NCBI RefSeq assembly: GCF_001982635.1
Contig: NZ_MKFI01000008.1
Location: 124,001 to 188,000 of the forward strand
Reading direction: 5' to 3'
Source of the DNA: Bradyrhizobium mercantei
GTDB lineage: Bacteria; Pseudomonadota; Alphaproteobacteria; Rhizobiales; Xanthobacteraceae
DNA: 64,000 bases
The translations under genes were made by a program, and so were the position numbers. Positions 34,059-44,012 of the stretch are shown piece after piece. Within the stretch, counting starts at the first letter, position 1, and each line of letters begins with the position of its first letter. Under the pieces are notes generated by a model. It made no database searches. It saw nothing but the letters and a program-made list of their open reading frames with translations, and was not told the origin of the DNA.

Positions 34059-34084
34059 AACGCGGCGCCGGGGAAACCGGTTCC
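34059..34084 (-). promoter_or_regulatory. EcfG-type promoter (GGAAC-N17-CGTT) for the PRC-barrel gene
   Basis: GGAAC at 34080-34084 and CGTT at 34059-34062 on the - strand with exactly 17 bases between. This is the alphaproteobacterial general-stress (EcfG) consensus. The start codon is 28 bases beyond the -10 element. Confidence 0.6.
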
Positions 34085-34305
34085 CGGGTCGGGTATGACA
34101 GCCAACCTTCCCTTTCCCGCCGTCGCGATCCGGCGCCCCGGCCGGGAGGGATCGGCCTGAATTTCAACGCATTAGCTTGATGACAGAACGATAACTTTTC
34201 TCGGCGGCGACGACCTGTTAACCCGTTCTGCCGGGCAAGATTTCAGAAATACACTGAAACAAAATTCCTCAGCCGCTTCCCCCGAATCACGGACAAAAGA
34301 TCGGT

Positions 34306-35043
34306 ATGACCCAGGTTGCGCCCAATATCCTTGTCGTCGAGGACGACCGCGAGACGCGGTCCCTCATCGCAAAATATCTCCGTACCAATTCCTGCCATGT
34401 CACGACCGCCTCCGACGGCCGCGAGATGGCGAAGGCCATGACCGACCACCGCGTCGACCTCCTGGTGCTCGACGTCATGCTGCCCGGCGAGGACGGCCTC
34501 AGCCTGTGCCGCAAGGTGCGCGCGGAGTCGCAGACGCCGATCATCATGCTCACCGCGCGCGGCGAGGACGTCGACCGCATCCTCGGCCTCGAGATGGGCG
34601 CCGACGATTACCTGGCAAAGCCGTTCAACCCGCGCGAGCTGCTGGCGCGGATCAACGCGGTGCTGCGCCGGCAGGCGGCCGCGCGCAACGCCAGCGCGAT
34701 CGAGGGCGCGACCACGCTGACCTTCCTCGGCTGGCGCATCGACATCCGCCTGCGCGAGCTGCGTAACCCGGAGGGCGCGCGCGTCGCCATGACCAGCGCC
34801 GAGTTCGACCTGCTGCGCACCTTCTGCGAGCGGCCCGGCCGCGTGCTGTCGCGCGACAGCCTGCTCGACCTGACGCAGGGCCGCAGCGCCGGCTCGTTCG
34901 AGCGGTCGATCGACGTGCTGGTCAGCCGTATCCGACGCAAGATCGAGCCCGACCCGCAGGAAGCCACCATGATCAAGACGGTGCGTTCCGGCGGCTATGT
35001 GTTCACTCCGAGGGTGGAGGCGGTTGCCGCCACGAGCAACTGA
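34306..35043 (+). CDS. OmpR-family response regulator
   Basis: 245 residues. The receiver domain (5-120) has the acidic pair VVEDDR, phospho-acceptor Asp56 (LLVLDVMLPG), Thr in MLTAR and Lys106 (YLAKPFNP). The C-terminal OmpR winged helix (about 140-235) ends VRSGGYVFTPRV. It precedes its histidine kinase by 2 bases. The closest resemblance is to OmpR-type regulators of alphaproteobacteria; the signal and targets are not visible. Confidence 0.93.
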   Translation: MTQVAPNILVVEDDRETRSLIAKYLRTNSCHVTTASDGREMAKAMTDHRVDLLVLDVMLPGEDGLSLCRKVRAESQTPIIMLTARGEDVDRILGLEMGADDYLAKPFNPRELLARINAVLRRQAAARNASAIEGATTLTFLGWRIDIRLRELRNPEGARVAMTSAEFDLLRTFCERPGRVLSRDSLLDLTQGRSAGSFERSIDVLVSRIRRKIEPDPQEATMIKTVRSGGYVFTPRVEAVAATSN

Positions 35044-35045
35044 CG

Positions 35046-36395
35046 ATGAAGCTGCTGCGCGTGCTGAGTCTGCGGGGGATCGGCGCCCAGATGGCGGCGC
35101 TGGTCGTCGTCTCGATCATCGCGCTGCACCTGATCATCACCGCCACCTTCCTGATCCATCGCCCTGACAGGCTCGAGCCTTCGGATCGCTGGCACACCCA
35201 GCTCGCCGCCACGGCACAGCTGCTCGGGCATACCCCGGCATCGGAGCGGCCGCGGCTCCAGGCCGACATCGCCCGCGCCTTCCCGCAGCTTGCGATCGGC
35301 GACTTCAACTCCGATGCCGGCGCGCTCACCGAGACCGACCCGCCGAGCCTGCATGCGCTGCGCCGGCTCGGCGCCGGCTATCACGTCTATTCCCTGCCGC
35401 GCGAGGCGGGCACGACGCCGCGTGACAACGAGATCCGCCGTGTCGCGATCCGGCTGCCCGACGGCGCGATGTTCGCCGCCAACCTGATGCCGGATCAGCA
35501 CATGCGGCCGTTCTGGGGTGGGCCGTGGATGATGACGGTGCTGTTCGCCGTCATCAGCGTCACCCTGCTCGGCCTGTGGGCGGCATGGGCGCTGACGGCG
35601 CCGCTGTCGTCCTTCGTCAAGGCCGCCGAGACCTTCAGCCTGAACGGCGCCGCAGCCCCGCTACCCGAGCGCGGCCCCGAGGAGATCCGCTCGCTGGCCA
35701 AGGCGCTCAACCGGATGCGCGAGCGCATCACCGCATTGATCGACGATCGCACCAAGATGCTCGCTGCGATCAGCCACGATCTGCGCACACCGATCACGCG
35801 GATGCGGCTACGCGCCGAATTCATCGAGGACGAGACCAATCGTCACCGCATGCTGCGCGACCTCGACCAGATGCGCTCGATGCTGGAATCGGTGCTGTCG
35901 TTCCTGCGCAACGACCGCAAGCTCGAGGAGATGACGCTGGTCGATATCGCGAGCACGCTGCACCTCGTCACCGACCAGTTCGTCGACATGGGGCACAAGG
36001 TCAACTACGAGGGCCCGCAGCACGCGATGGCGACCGCGCGGCCTGCCGACCTGCATCGCTGCATCACCAATCTGGTCGATAATGCCGCCCGCTTCGGCGG
36101 CGAAGTGACCGTCCGCCTCGACGTCAAGCCCGATCGCCTCGTGGTCGACATCGAGGACGACGGCCCCGGCATTTCCGACGCGCACAAGGCCAGCGTGCTG
36201 GAGCCGTTCGTGCGCGGCGACCAGGCGCGCAACATGGACGAGGCCGAAGGCTTCGGCCTCGGCCTGTCGATCGCCAACGCCATCGTGCTCGCGCATGCCG
36301 GCACGCTGTCGCTGCACGATCGCAAGCCGCATGGGCTCGTGGTCCGGATCGAATTGCCGGCGCGGCAGCAGCCGTTGCGCAAATCAGCGGCCTGA
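35046..36395 (+). CDS. EnvZ-like membrane sensor histidine kinase
   Basis: 449 residues. Membrane helix 1 (about 15-37), a periplasmic domain (40-160), membrane helix 2 (161-185), a HAMP segment, then the HisKA box AAISHDLRTPITRMRLRAEF with phospho-acceptor His244, and an HATPase with the N box (CITNLVDNAARFG), DDGPGI and GFGLGLSIA. It should phosphorylate the regulator encoded just upstream. The operon is regulator first, kinase second. Confidence 0.93.
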   Translation: MKLLRVLSLRGIGAQMAALVVVSIIALHLIITATFLIHRPDRLEPSDRWHTQLAATAQLLGHTPASERPRLQADIARAFPQLAIGDFNSDAGALTETDPPSLHALRRLGAGYHVYSLPREAGTTPRDNEIRRVAIRLPDGAMFAANLMPDQHMRPFWGGPWMMTVLFAVISVTLLGLWAAWALTAPLSSFVKAAETFSLNGAAAPLPERGPEEIRSLAKALNRMRERITALIDDRTKMLAAISHDLRTPITRMRLRAEFIEDETNRHRMLRDLDQMRSMLESVLSFLRNDRKLEEMTLVDIASTLHLVTDQFVDMGHKVNYEGPQHAMATARPADLHRCITNLVDNAARFGGEVTVRLDVKPDRLVVDIEDDGPGISDAHKASVLEPFVRGDQARNMDEAEGFGLGLSIANAIVLAHAGTLSLHDRKPHGLVVRIELPARQQPLRKSAA

Positions 36396-36435
36396 TCAGG
36401 CGGATCTGACTTGATCGACGAGAAGCTGATCGGCG

Positions 36436-36633
36436 TCAGGCGGCGAGCGGCGTAATAAGCTCCGCTTCCTCATAGATCGCGATAGCCTCGAAGCGGTAAT
36501 TGCAGGCGCGGCAATTCCACAGATAGGACGTGCGCCCCTCGCTGTGCTCCACCCAATCCGGGCGAGCGATCGGCTTGCCGCATTGCGCACAGGGATTTTC
36601 GCGAGGCATATAGCCCTTGTCCTGACGGACCAT
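36436..36633 (-). CDS. Small zinc-ribbon protein
   Basis: 65 residues from ATG 36633 (GGGAGA upstream). Two CxxC pairs (CAQCGKPIARPDW and WNCRACNYRFEA) form a likely zinc ribbon. The longer upstream frame lacks a site and is not used. Many rhizobial genomes carry similar short zinc-ribbon proteins of unknown role. Confidence 0.8.
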   Translation of the reverse strand: MVRQDKGYMPRENPCAQCGKPIARPDWVEHSEGRTSYLWNCRACNYRFEAIAIYEEAELITPLAA

Positions 36634-37014
36634 GGCGCATCTCCCGAGTGATGTTGTTTTTTGCGTGCTTTGGACTGGACAGATATGTTGACTGAACGCC
36701 CCCACTCTGCCGTGAGATGGAGTGTAAACCTTCGCTGAGTCGTTTGCACGAAAAACTGTTGTGGATCGCGTGCGGCAAGATCGATCGAGGAAGTGAGCGG
36801 CCAAATCAGAGCCGACGACAATTTTCAGCTGCGACGATTGATGCGAACAATTTGAAGCATGCGTTCTGCAATCGCGCCCTGCGGTCATCGACAGCCCGAC
36901 AAATCATGGACGCAGATCGTTCGCTGATGCGAAGGTTTTGCCACATTCCTGCCCGCTCGCCGTACCAATGAGACCGCAGAACCGACGCGCGTTGATCACT
37001 CCGAGCGACCCGAG
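36634..37014. other. Intergenic region, no gene seen
   Basis: About 380 bases between the zinc-ribbon gene and the divergent transglycosylase gene, moderately A/T-rich for this genome. No supported open frame or strong hairpin. Confidence 0.5.
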
Positions 37015-37539
37015 ATGAAGACCGTTCAGACCCTTAGCTGCCTTGCCGCCATTGCGTGGCTTGCGTCCTGCGCCGGCGCGAGCGCACAATCGCGGGCGCA
37101 ATATGAGGCGATGGTCGCGGCCGAGGCCCAGGCCAATCTGGTGCCGGAAGAGCTGGTGCATCGCGTCATCGTACGCGAGAGCAAGTATCAGCCGCATTTG
37201 ATCGGGCGCGGCGGCGCCATCGGGATGATGCAGATCAAGCTCGCGACCGCCCGCGGGGTCGGCTACACCGGTACCGCCGAGGGCCTGCGCGACGCCGCGA
37301 CCAACCTCCGATACGGCGTCAAATACCTCGCCGGCGCCTATCGCGCCGCCCATGGCGATTTCGATCGAGCCGTGCGTTATTTCGCGGGCGGGTATTACTA
37401 CGTCGCAAAGCGCCAGCGCGGCGATCACCTGAAAGAGGCGAAGAATGGCGGCGCCGGTGCACCGCCGAAGGAGCTCGCCAAGCAGGACCAAATCACCGCC
37501 GATACCGCCGAGCCGAAGCCGGAACAAGCTTCCAAATAA
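37015..37539 (+). CDS. Exported lytic transglycosylase (SLT domain)
   Basis: 174 residues. A signal peptide (residues 1-25, ending GASAQ) precedes an SLT domain: LVHRVIVRESKYQPHLIG with the catalytic Glu, GAIGMMQIKLATARGVGY, and NLRYGVKYLAGAYRAAHGDFDRAVRYFAGGYY. It cleaves peptidoglycan glycan strands to anhydro-muropeptides. It is short, with only a Lys/Glu-rich tail after the domain. Monocistronic, upstream of the thiamine locus. Confidence 0.9.
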   Translation: MKTVQTLSCLAAIAWLASCAGASAQSRAQYEAMVAAEAQANLVPEELVHRVIVRESKYQPHLIGRGGAIGMMQIKLATARGVGYTGTAEGLRDAATNLRYGVKYLAGAYRAAHGDFDRAVRYFAGGYYYVAKRQRGDHLKEAKNGGAGAPPKELAKQDQITADTAEPKPEQASK

Positions 37540-37708
37540 GTGCTTTCATGTCGCGGACGTGGCGCAACGTGCAGCGTTGCCCCGCAGAGCCGGGACCCCT
37601 GTCCGACAGGTGGTAGGCCCCGGCTCAGCAACGCACCTCAGTCGCGCTGCGCTGCGTTCCGGGCAAGAGCGCTCTGCGCACGCGGTGGCGCGGCCCGTGG
37701 CATACAAG

Positions 37709-37736
37709 TTGACACGCAAGCTCATCCGCCTACATT
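37709..37736 (+). promoter_or_regulatory. Promoter of the thiamine operon
   Basis: TTGACA (37709-37714), a 16-base spacer and TACATT (37731-37736). The predicted transcript start is near 37743, just before the TPP aptamer. This is the best sigma-70-like match in the neighbourhood. Confidence 0.6.
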
Positions 37737-37747
37737 AGGGGCGTTCC

Positions 37748-37866
37748 GAGGGGTGCTCCGAAGGAGGAGCTGAGATACCGCAAGCTTGGACTTCGCCAGT
37801 AGGCAAAGAGTCCGGGACCGCGGTGACCCTTTGAACCTGATCCGGGTCATGCCGGCGAAGGGACAG
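37748..37866 (+). ncRNA. TPP (THI-box) riboswitch
   Basis: The conserved CTGAGA (37770-37775) and ACCCTTTGAACCTGAT with the CCGGGTCATGCCGGCGAAGGG end are present, with GGGGTGCTCC opening the aptamer. An extended P3 arm (CCGC...GCGG with an inner GGACT/AGTCC hairpin) lies between. Thiamine pyrophosphate binding lowers expression of the genes downstream. The only Shine-Dalgarno-like tract (GGGACAGGG) is the aptamer's 3' end, right before the thiO ATG at 37869, which favours control of translation. Confidence 0.93.
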
Positions 37867-37868
37867 GG

Positions 37869-38882
37869 ATGTATCAGACGTCAAGACCGCGGGGGGATTC
37901 CCCCGTCTCCATCATCGGCGCAGGCATAGCCGGCGCCTGGCATGCGTTGCTGCTCGCAGAGGCCGGACGTGCCGTCACCCTGCATGAGCGCAGTGACGCT
38001 GGGATGACGGAATCCACGAGCCACTGGGCCGGCGGAATGCTGGCGCCCTGGTGCGAGGAGGAAGCCTCCGAGCCCCTGATCACGCGCCTAGGCATCCGCT
38101 CGCTCGACCTGTGGCGGCAGCATGTTCCGGAAACGGCGTTCAACGGCTCGCTGGTGGTGACGCATCCGCGCGACCGCGCCGATTTCGAGCGCTTTGCCCG
38201 CCTCACCACCAATCACCACAGGCTCGATGCCGAGGGCGTCCGCGCGCTCGAGCCGTCGCTCGAGGGCCGCTTCCGCGAGGGGCTGTTCTATCCCGACGAG
38301 GGCCATGTCGAGCCACGCCGCGTGCTGCCGCGGCTGCACGCCGCGATCGCCAAGGCCGGCGGCGCCATCAAGTTCGGCAGCGACGCCGAGGCGGATGATC
38401 TCGACGGCCTCGTGATCGACTGCCGGGGACTGGCCGCACGCGACCGCGAGCCGAGCCTGCGCGGCGTCAAGGGCGAGATGATCATCATCGAGACATCGGA
38501 GGTCGAGCTGTCGCGCCCGGTGCGGCTGATCCATCCGCGCTGGCCGCTCTACGTGATCCCGCGCGGCGACGGCCGCTTCATGCTGGGCGCGACCTCGATC
38601 GAGGCCGAGGACAACGGCGTCAGCGTGCGCTCGGCGCTCGAGCTCTTGGGCGCGGCCTATGTCGTGCATCCGGCGTTCGGCGAGGCGCGCATCGTCGAAT
38701 TCGGCGCCGGTCTGCGCCCGGCCTTCCCCGACAATCTGCCGAAAATCAGGATCGAGCAGGAACGCATCACGGTGAACGGACTCTACCGTCACGGCTTCCT
38801 GCTGGCGCCGGCGCTGGCCGAGCTGACGCTCGCCTATCTCGCGCGCGGTGAAATCGACAACGAGGTGATGCAATGCGCGTGA
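37869..38882 (+). CDS. thiO: Glycine oxidase ThiO
   Basis: 337 residues. An FAD-binding Rossmann motif (VSIIGAGIAGAWHALLLAEAG) at the N-terminus and the DAO fold (SHWAGGMLAPWCEEEA, FYPDEGHVEPRRVLPRL, YVIPRGDGRFMLGATS, GLYRHGFLLAPALAEL) identify a ThiO-type amino-acid oxidase. It makes the imine (dehydroglycine) needed for the thiazole ring of thiamine. It directly follows the TPP riboswitch and overlaps thiS by 10 bases. Confidence 0.93.
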   Translation: MYQTSRPRGDSPVSIIGAGIAGAWHALLLAEAGRAVTLHERSDAGMTESTSHWAGGMLAPWCEEEASEPLITRLGIRSLDLWRQHVPETAFNGSLVVTHPRDRADFERFARLTTNHHRLDAEGVRALEPSLEGRFREGLFYPDEGHVEPRRVLPRLHAAIAKAGGAIKFGSDAEADDLDGLVIDCRGLAARDREPSLRGVKGEMIIIETSEVELSRPVRLIHPRWPLYVIPRGDGRFMLGATSIEAEDNGVSVRSALELLGAAYVVHPAFGEARIVEFGAGLRPAFPDNLPKIRIEQERITVNGLYRHGFLLAPALAELTLAYLARGEIDNEVMQCA

Positions 38883-39070
38883 TCGTCAACGGCGAGCAGC
38901 GGGAGATCAACGCAGCCAGCGTCGACGCGCTGCTGGCCGAGCTCGACTACGAGGGCACGCATTTCGCGATCGCCGTGAATTTCGACGTGGTGCCGAAGGG
39001 CCGCTGGGCCGAGACGCGGCTACAAGCCGGCGACGAGATCGAGATCATCACGCCGCGGCAGGGAGGGTGA
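38873..39070 (+). CDS. thiS: Sulfur-carrier protein ThiS
   Basis: 65 residues with a ubiquitin-like fold and the C-terminal Gly-Gly (TPRQGG) that is adenylated and thiocarboxylated to carry sulfur for thiazole synthesis. The start lies inside the end of thiO, so the two are translationally coupled. Confidence 0.95.
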   Translation: MRVIVNGEQREINAASVDALLAELDYEGTHFAIAVNFDVVPKGRWAETRLQAGDEIEIITPRQGG

Positions 39071-39105
39071 TAATGATGAATATGCGCATTCCGCATACTC
39101 CGGTG

Positions 39106-39271
39106 TCATCGCCCGGCTTGCCGCCTTCGCTAAAGCTTCGGCGCGCCAGGGAGCCATGGCCTCGTCGAAGCCTTGGCGTAGACGGGACCGGGCGATCCAG
39201 TACGCCGCGGCTTCTCCGTATCACAGCGCGGCCTCTGGAATACTGGATCCCCGCTTTCGCGGGGATGACGA
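39106..39271. repeat. Mosaic palindromic repeat inside the thi operon (thiS-thiG spacer)
   Basis: Begins TCATCGCCCGG and ends CCCGCTTTCGCGGGGATGACG. The GGCGATCCAGTACGCCGCGG and CTCTGGAATACTGGATCCCC parts recur at 52178-52284. A second palindromic module (AAGCTTCGGCG...CGTCGAAGCCTTGG) is nested within it. No transposase and no open frame of its own; the thiG frame runs through it but the ATG is after it. Confidence 0.8.
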
Positions 39272-39314
39272 GTTGTATGCGCGGCAGCGAACACGACCAC
39301 GAGGCATAGACGAT

Positions 39315-40097
39315 ATGGTCACCTTCTACGGCAAATCCTTCCCCTCACGCCTGCTGATCGGCACGGCGCTGTATCCCTCGCCTGCGATCATGCAGAACGC
39401 GATCCGCGCGTCCGGCGCCAGCATCGTCACGGTGTCGCTGCGGCGCGAGGCCGCGGGCGGCAAGACCGGCGATGCATTCTGGTCCTTGATCCGCGAGCTC
39501 GGCGTCACCGTGCTGCCGAACACCGCGGGCTGCCGCAGCGTGAAGGAGGCGGTGACCACCGCAAAGCTCGCGCGCGAATTGTTCGGCACGCCCTGGATCA
39601 AGCTCGAAGTGATCGCCGACAACGACACGCTGCAGCCCGACGTGGTCGGCCTGGTCGAGGCGGCCGCGATCCTGATCAAGGACGGTTTCGAGGTGTTCCC
39701 CTATTGCACCGAGGATTTCTCGGTCGCCGCGCGGCTGGTCGAAGCAGGGTGCAAGGTGGTGATGCCGTGGGCCGCGCCGATCGGAAGTGCCAAAGGCATC
39801 ACCAACCGCGACGCCCTGAAGCTGTTGCGCGACCGCCTGCCCGACATCACGCTGGTGGTCGACGCCGGGCTCGGCGCGCCGTCGCACGCGGCCGAGGCGC
39901 TCGAGCTCGGCTATGACGCCGTGCTGCTCAACACCGCGGTGGCCAAAGCCGCAGATCCCGTCGCCATGGCCAACGCCTTCCGCCTCGGCGTCGAGGCCGG
40001 CCGCACCGCCTATCAAGCCGGGCTGATGGAAGCCCGCGACTTCGCCTCCCCCTCCACCCCTGTCGTTGGGACCCCGTTCTGGCATGCCGTATCCTGA
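39315..40097 (+). CDS. thiG: Thiazole synthase ThiG
   Basis: 260 residues from ATG 39315; the in-frame start at 39156 would translate repeat DNA and is rejected. The TIM barrel carries Lys96 (TPWIKLEVIADN), the Schiff-base Lys, and the phosphate-binding VVDAGLGAPSHAAEALELG. It condenses 1-deoxyxylulose 5-phosphate, dehydroglycine and the ThiS thiocarboxylate into the thiazole. It overlaps thiE by 14 bases. Confidence 0.95.
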   Translation: MVTFYGKSFPSRLLIGTALYPSPAIMQNAIRASGASIVTVSLRREAAGGKTGDAFWSLIRELGVTVLPNTAGCRSVKEAVTTAKLARELFGTPWIKLEVIADNDTLQPDVVGLVEAAAILIKDGFEVFPYCTEDFSVAARLVEAGCKVVMPWAAPIGSAKGITNRDALKLLRDRLPDITLVVDAGLGAPSHAAEALELGYDAVLLNTAVAKAADPVAMANAFRLGVEAGRTAYQAGLMEARDFASPSTPVVGTPFWHAVS

Positions 40098-40692
40098 TCC
40101 ATTCTATCCCGTCGTCGACAGCGTCAAATGGGTCGAGCGACTGACAAAACTCGGCGTCGGCACGATCCAGCTGCGCGCCAAGGAGCTCGACGACGCCGAG
40201 GCGTTGCAGATCGTCAGCGACGCGCTCGCGGTGACCAGGGGCACGCCGACAAAACTCGTCGTCAACGACTACTGGCGCGCGGCGATCGTCGCCGGCGCCG
40301 AGCATCTGCATCTCGGCCAGGAAGATCTCGCCGAGGCCGACCTCGCCGAAATCCGCAAAGCCAAGCTGACGCTCGGCGTCTCCACCCATGACGACGCCGA
40401 GCTCGCCACCGCGCTTGCCGCCAGGCCCGACTATGTCGCGCTCGGCCCGATCTTCTTCACCACGCTGAAGTCGATGCGGTTCGAGCCGCAGGGCATTCCA
40501 AAGATCACCGAGTGGAAGAAGCGGATCGGCTCGATCCCCCTTGTCGCGATCGGCGGCATCAAGTTCGAGCACGCCGCCGAGATCTTCGCCGCCGGCGCTG
40601 ATTCAATCGCCGTCGTCAGTGACGTCACCCAGAACGCCGACCCCGACGCGCGGGTGCGGCAGTGGCTCGGCATCCGTGCGGAGGCCGCGTGA
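40084..40692 (+). CDS. thiE: Thiamine-phosphate synthase ThiE
   Basis: 202 residues from ATG 40084 inside the end of thiG (an upstream TTG at 40066 is less likely). Conserved segments are TIQLRAKELDD, LVVNDYWRAAIVAGAEHLHLGQEDL, VSTHDDAEL, YVALGPIFFTTLKS and IGGIKFEHAAEIFAAGADSIAVVS. It joins the pyrimidine and thiazole phosphates. Translationally coupled to thiG. Confidence 0.93.
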   Translation: MPYPDPFYPVVDSVKWVERLTKLGVGTIQLRAKELDDAEALQIVSDALAVTRGTPTKLVVNDYWRAAIVAGAEHLHLGQEDLAEADLAEIRKAKLTLGVSTHDDAELATALAARPDYVALGPIFFTTLKSMRFEPQGIPKITEWKKRIGSIPLVAIGGIKFEHAAEIFAAGADSIAVVSDVTQNADPDARVRQWLGIRAEAA

Positions 40693-40719
40693 TGCTGGGC
40701 ATCGCACACTATCCATCCC

Positions 40720-40817
40720 GTCACCCTGAGGTGGCCGCCACTTCGGCGGCCCTCGAAGGGCGACGGCCCGGCTCGTGCATCCTTCGAGGCTCGCTTCGCG
40801 AGCACCTCAGGATGACG
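40720..40817. repeat. Palindromic repeat between thiE and thiC
   Basis: GTCACCCTGAGGTG at the start pairs with CACCTCAGGATGAC at the end, enclosing smaller hairpins (GGCCGCCACTTCGGCGGCC, GGCTCGCTTCGCGAGC). This CCTCAGG-type element is a common dispersed repeat in bradyrhizobia. It lies in the thi transcript, so it may affect processing or coupling to thiC. Confidence 0.75.
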
Positions 40818-40858
40818 AGAACAAAGACTTTCGCACGAATTAAAAAGGAGGATCCCTC

Positions 40859-42757
<1,899 letters not shown>

Positions 42758-42836
42758 CCCTCACTGCTCGTCATGCCCGGGCAAAAGCGCGAAGCGCGTC
42801 TTCGCGCTGGATGACCCCGGCATCCATAGGAAAACA

Positions 42837-42864
42837 AAAGACCGGGCGAAAGCCCGGTCTTTTT
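42837..42864 (+). terminator. Terminator after thiC
   Basis: AAAGACCGGGC (42837-42847), loop GAAA, GCCCGGTCTTT (42852-42862), then further Ts. An 11-bp stem with T-run ends, about 80 bases past the thiC stop. A degraded copy lies at about 43890-43917 after the thiC remnant. Confidence 0.8.
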
Positions 42865-43100
42865 GCTTCGAGGGCGCGTACTCGTAATCCATCGTGTGTG
42901 CGCGGATCGTACAGGACCGATCACGACAGCAACCGGCCCATGGTCGAGGGTTGGCCATGCCAAATGGTCCGCAGAACCATTGACTTGGATCAACGGAATA
43001 TCTTCCATCTCATCACATGCTATGATGCTCAAAAGCAACCATTCCACATCCGGTTCGCGAAGGGTCGGTAGCCCGATAGCCCTTTAGTTTGGAGAGTTTC

Positions 43101-43496
43101 ATGAGAACCTTCAATGCGGTGCTTTTGGTATTTCTCATTGCGCAATCGACCTCGACACGGGCTGCGGATTTGAACGGAGCCTGGACGATCGATACCGCGG
43201 CCTGCGACAAGGTGTTCACCAAGGAGAACAATAAGCTCGCGTTCAAGCCAGATGCCGATCTCAACGCGGGCGGCCTGATCGTGCAGGGAAAGCAGATCAC
43301 CGGCACGTTTCAAAAGTGCACCGTCAAATCGTTGCACGACGACGGGCAGAGTGTACGGATGATTGCGTCGTGCTCGGATGGTGTCGCGATATCAGACGTC
43401 ACATTCGAGGTGAAACCCACTGGAGAGAACAGGATCACGCTCAGCTCCAAGGAACCGGTGCCAATGGAGACGCCGTATGTTCGCTGCTCGATGTGA
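43101..43496 (+). CDS. Small exported protein, unknown
   Basis: 131 residues with a signal peptide (FNAVLLVFLIAQSTSTRAAD). The mature part has three or four cysteines (DTAACDKVF, QKCTVKSL, VASCSDG-like and a C-terminal RCSM), with beta-rich segments KQITGTFQKCTV and VTFEVKPTGENRITL. Purine-rich TGGAGAG lies before the ATG. It sits between thiC and the thiC remnant; no link to thiamine is evident. Family not recognised. Confidence 0.7.
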   Translation: MRTFNAVLLVFLIAQSTSTRAADLNGAWTIDTAACDKVFTKENNKLAFKPDADLNAGGLIVQGKQITGTFQKCTVKSLHDDGQSVRMIASCSDGVAISDVTFEVKPTGENRITLSSKEPVPMETPYVRCSM

Positions 43497-43521
43497 CGTC
43501 GGTGGCAACGGCTGGGTGGTT

Positions 43522-43828
43522 TAGCCAAAGGCGTAAGCCACCGATGCCGCTTCGACTTCCGCCGGGAGAACCAGTTCAACCTCGGCCTCGATCCGGACAC
43601 CGCGAAGAACTTCCACGACGAGACCCTGCCGAAGAAAGCCCACAAGGCCGCGTATTTCTGCTCGACGTGCGGGCCGAAATTCTGCTTGATGAAGATCCAG
43701 GACGCCCGCGACTATGGCGTGAAGCTCAAGCAGCAGGGCATGGCGCAGATGAGCGCCAGTTCAAGGAAACGGGCGAGAGCGTGTAACTCGACGCGGAGAA
43801 AGTGAAGGAGAGCAATCGGGTGTTGTGA
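43522..43828 (+). pseudogene. Decayed partial copy of the thiC 3' end
   Basis: From GCCAAAGGC onward the sequence aligns to the last 300-odd bases of thiC (about 42380-42757), including FDFR, NLGLDP, the CSTCGPKFC iron-sulfur motif (CSMCGPKFC in thiC) and the shared last bases AGAGCAATCGGGTGTTGTGA. It lacks a start, has lost an internal segment where thiC encodes NDPTGVGASMSG, and has a one-base deletion in the AAGTTCAAGGA segment. The downstream terminator region is duplicated too. A segmental duplication now decaying. Confidence 0.88.
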
Positions 43829-44012
43829 GGCATCACCTCACCGCTCGTCTTGCTCGGGCTTGACCCGGGGCATCCACGGAATGGACAGGCAGGGCGAGAA
43901 CCCGGCCTTTTTGTATATGGTGGCAAAGGGCTTGCTTAGCTCGCCTTTCTACCTAGGATAGCGCTCCTACTCGAATTCGAAGGCGGGGACATGTACCTTA
44001 ATTGGTAGAAGA

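Noticed and set aside
39156..39314. Longer ThiG N-terminus from an in-frame ATG at 39156
   Set aside because: It would translate the dispersed repeat; ThiG homologues start at MVTFYGK-like residues, matching ATG 39315.
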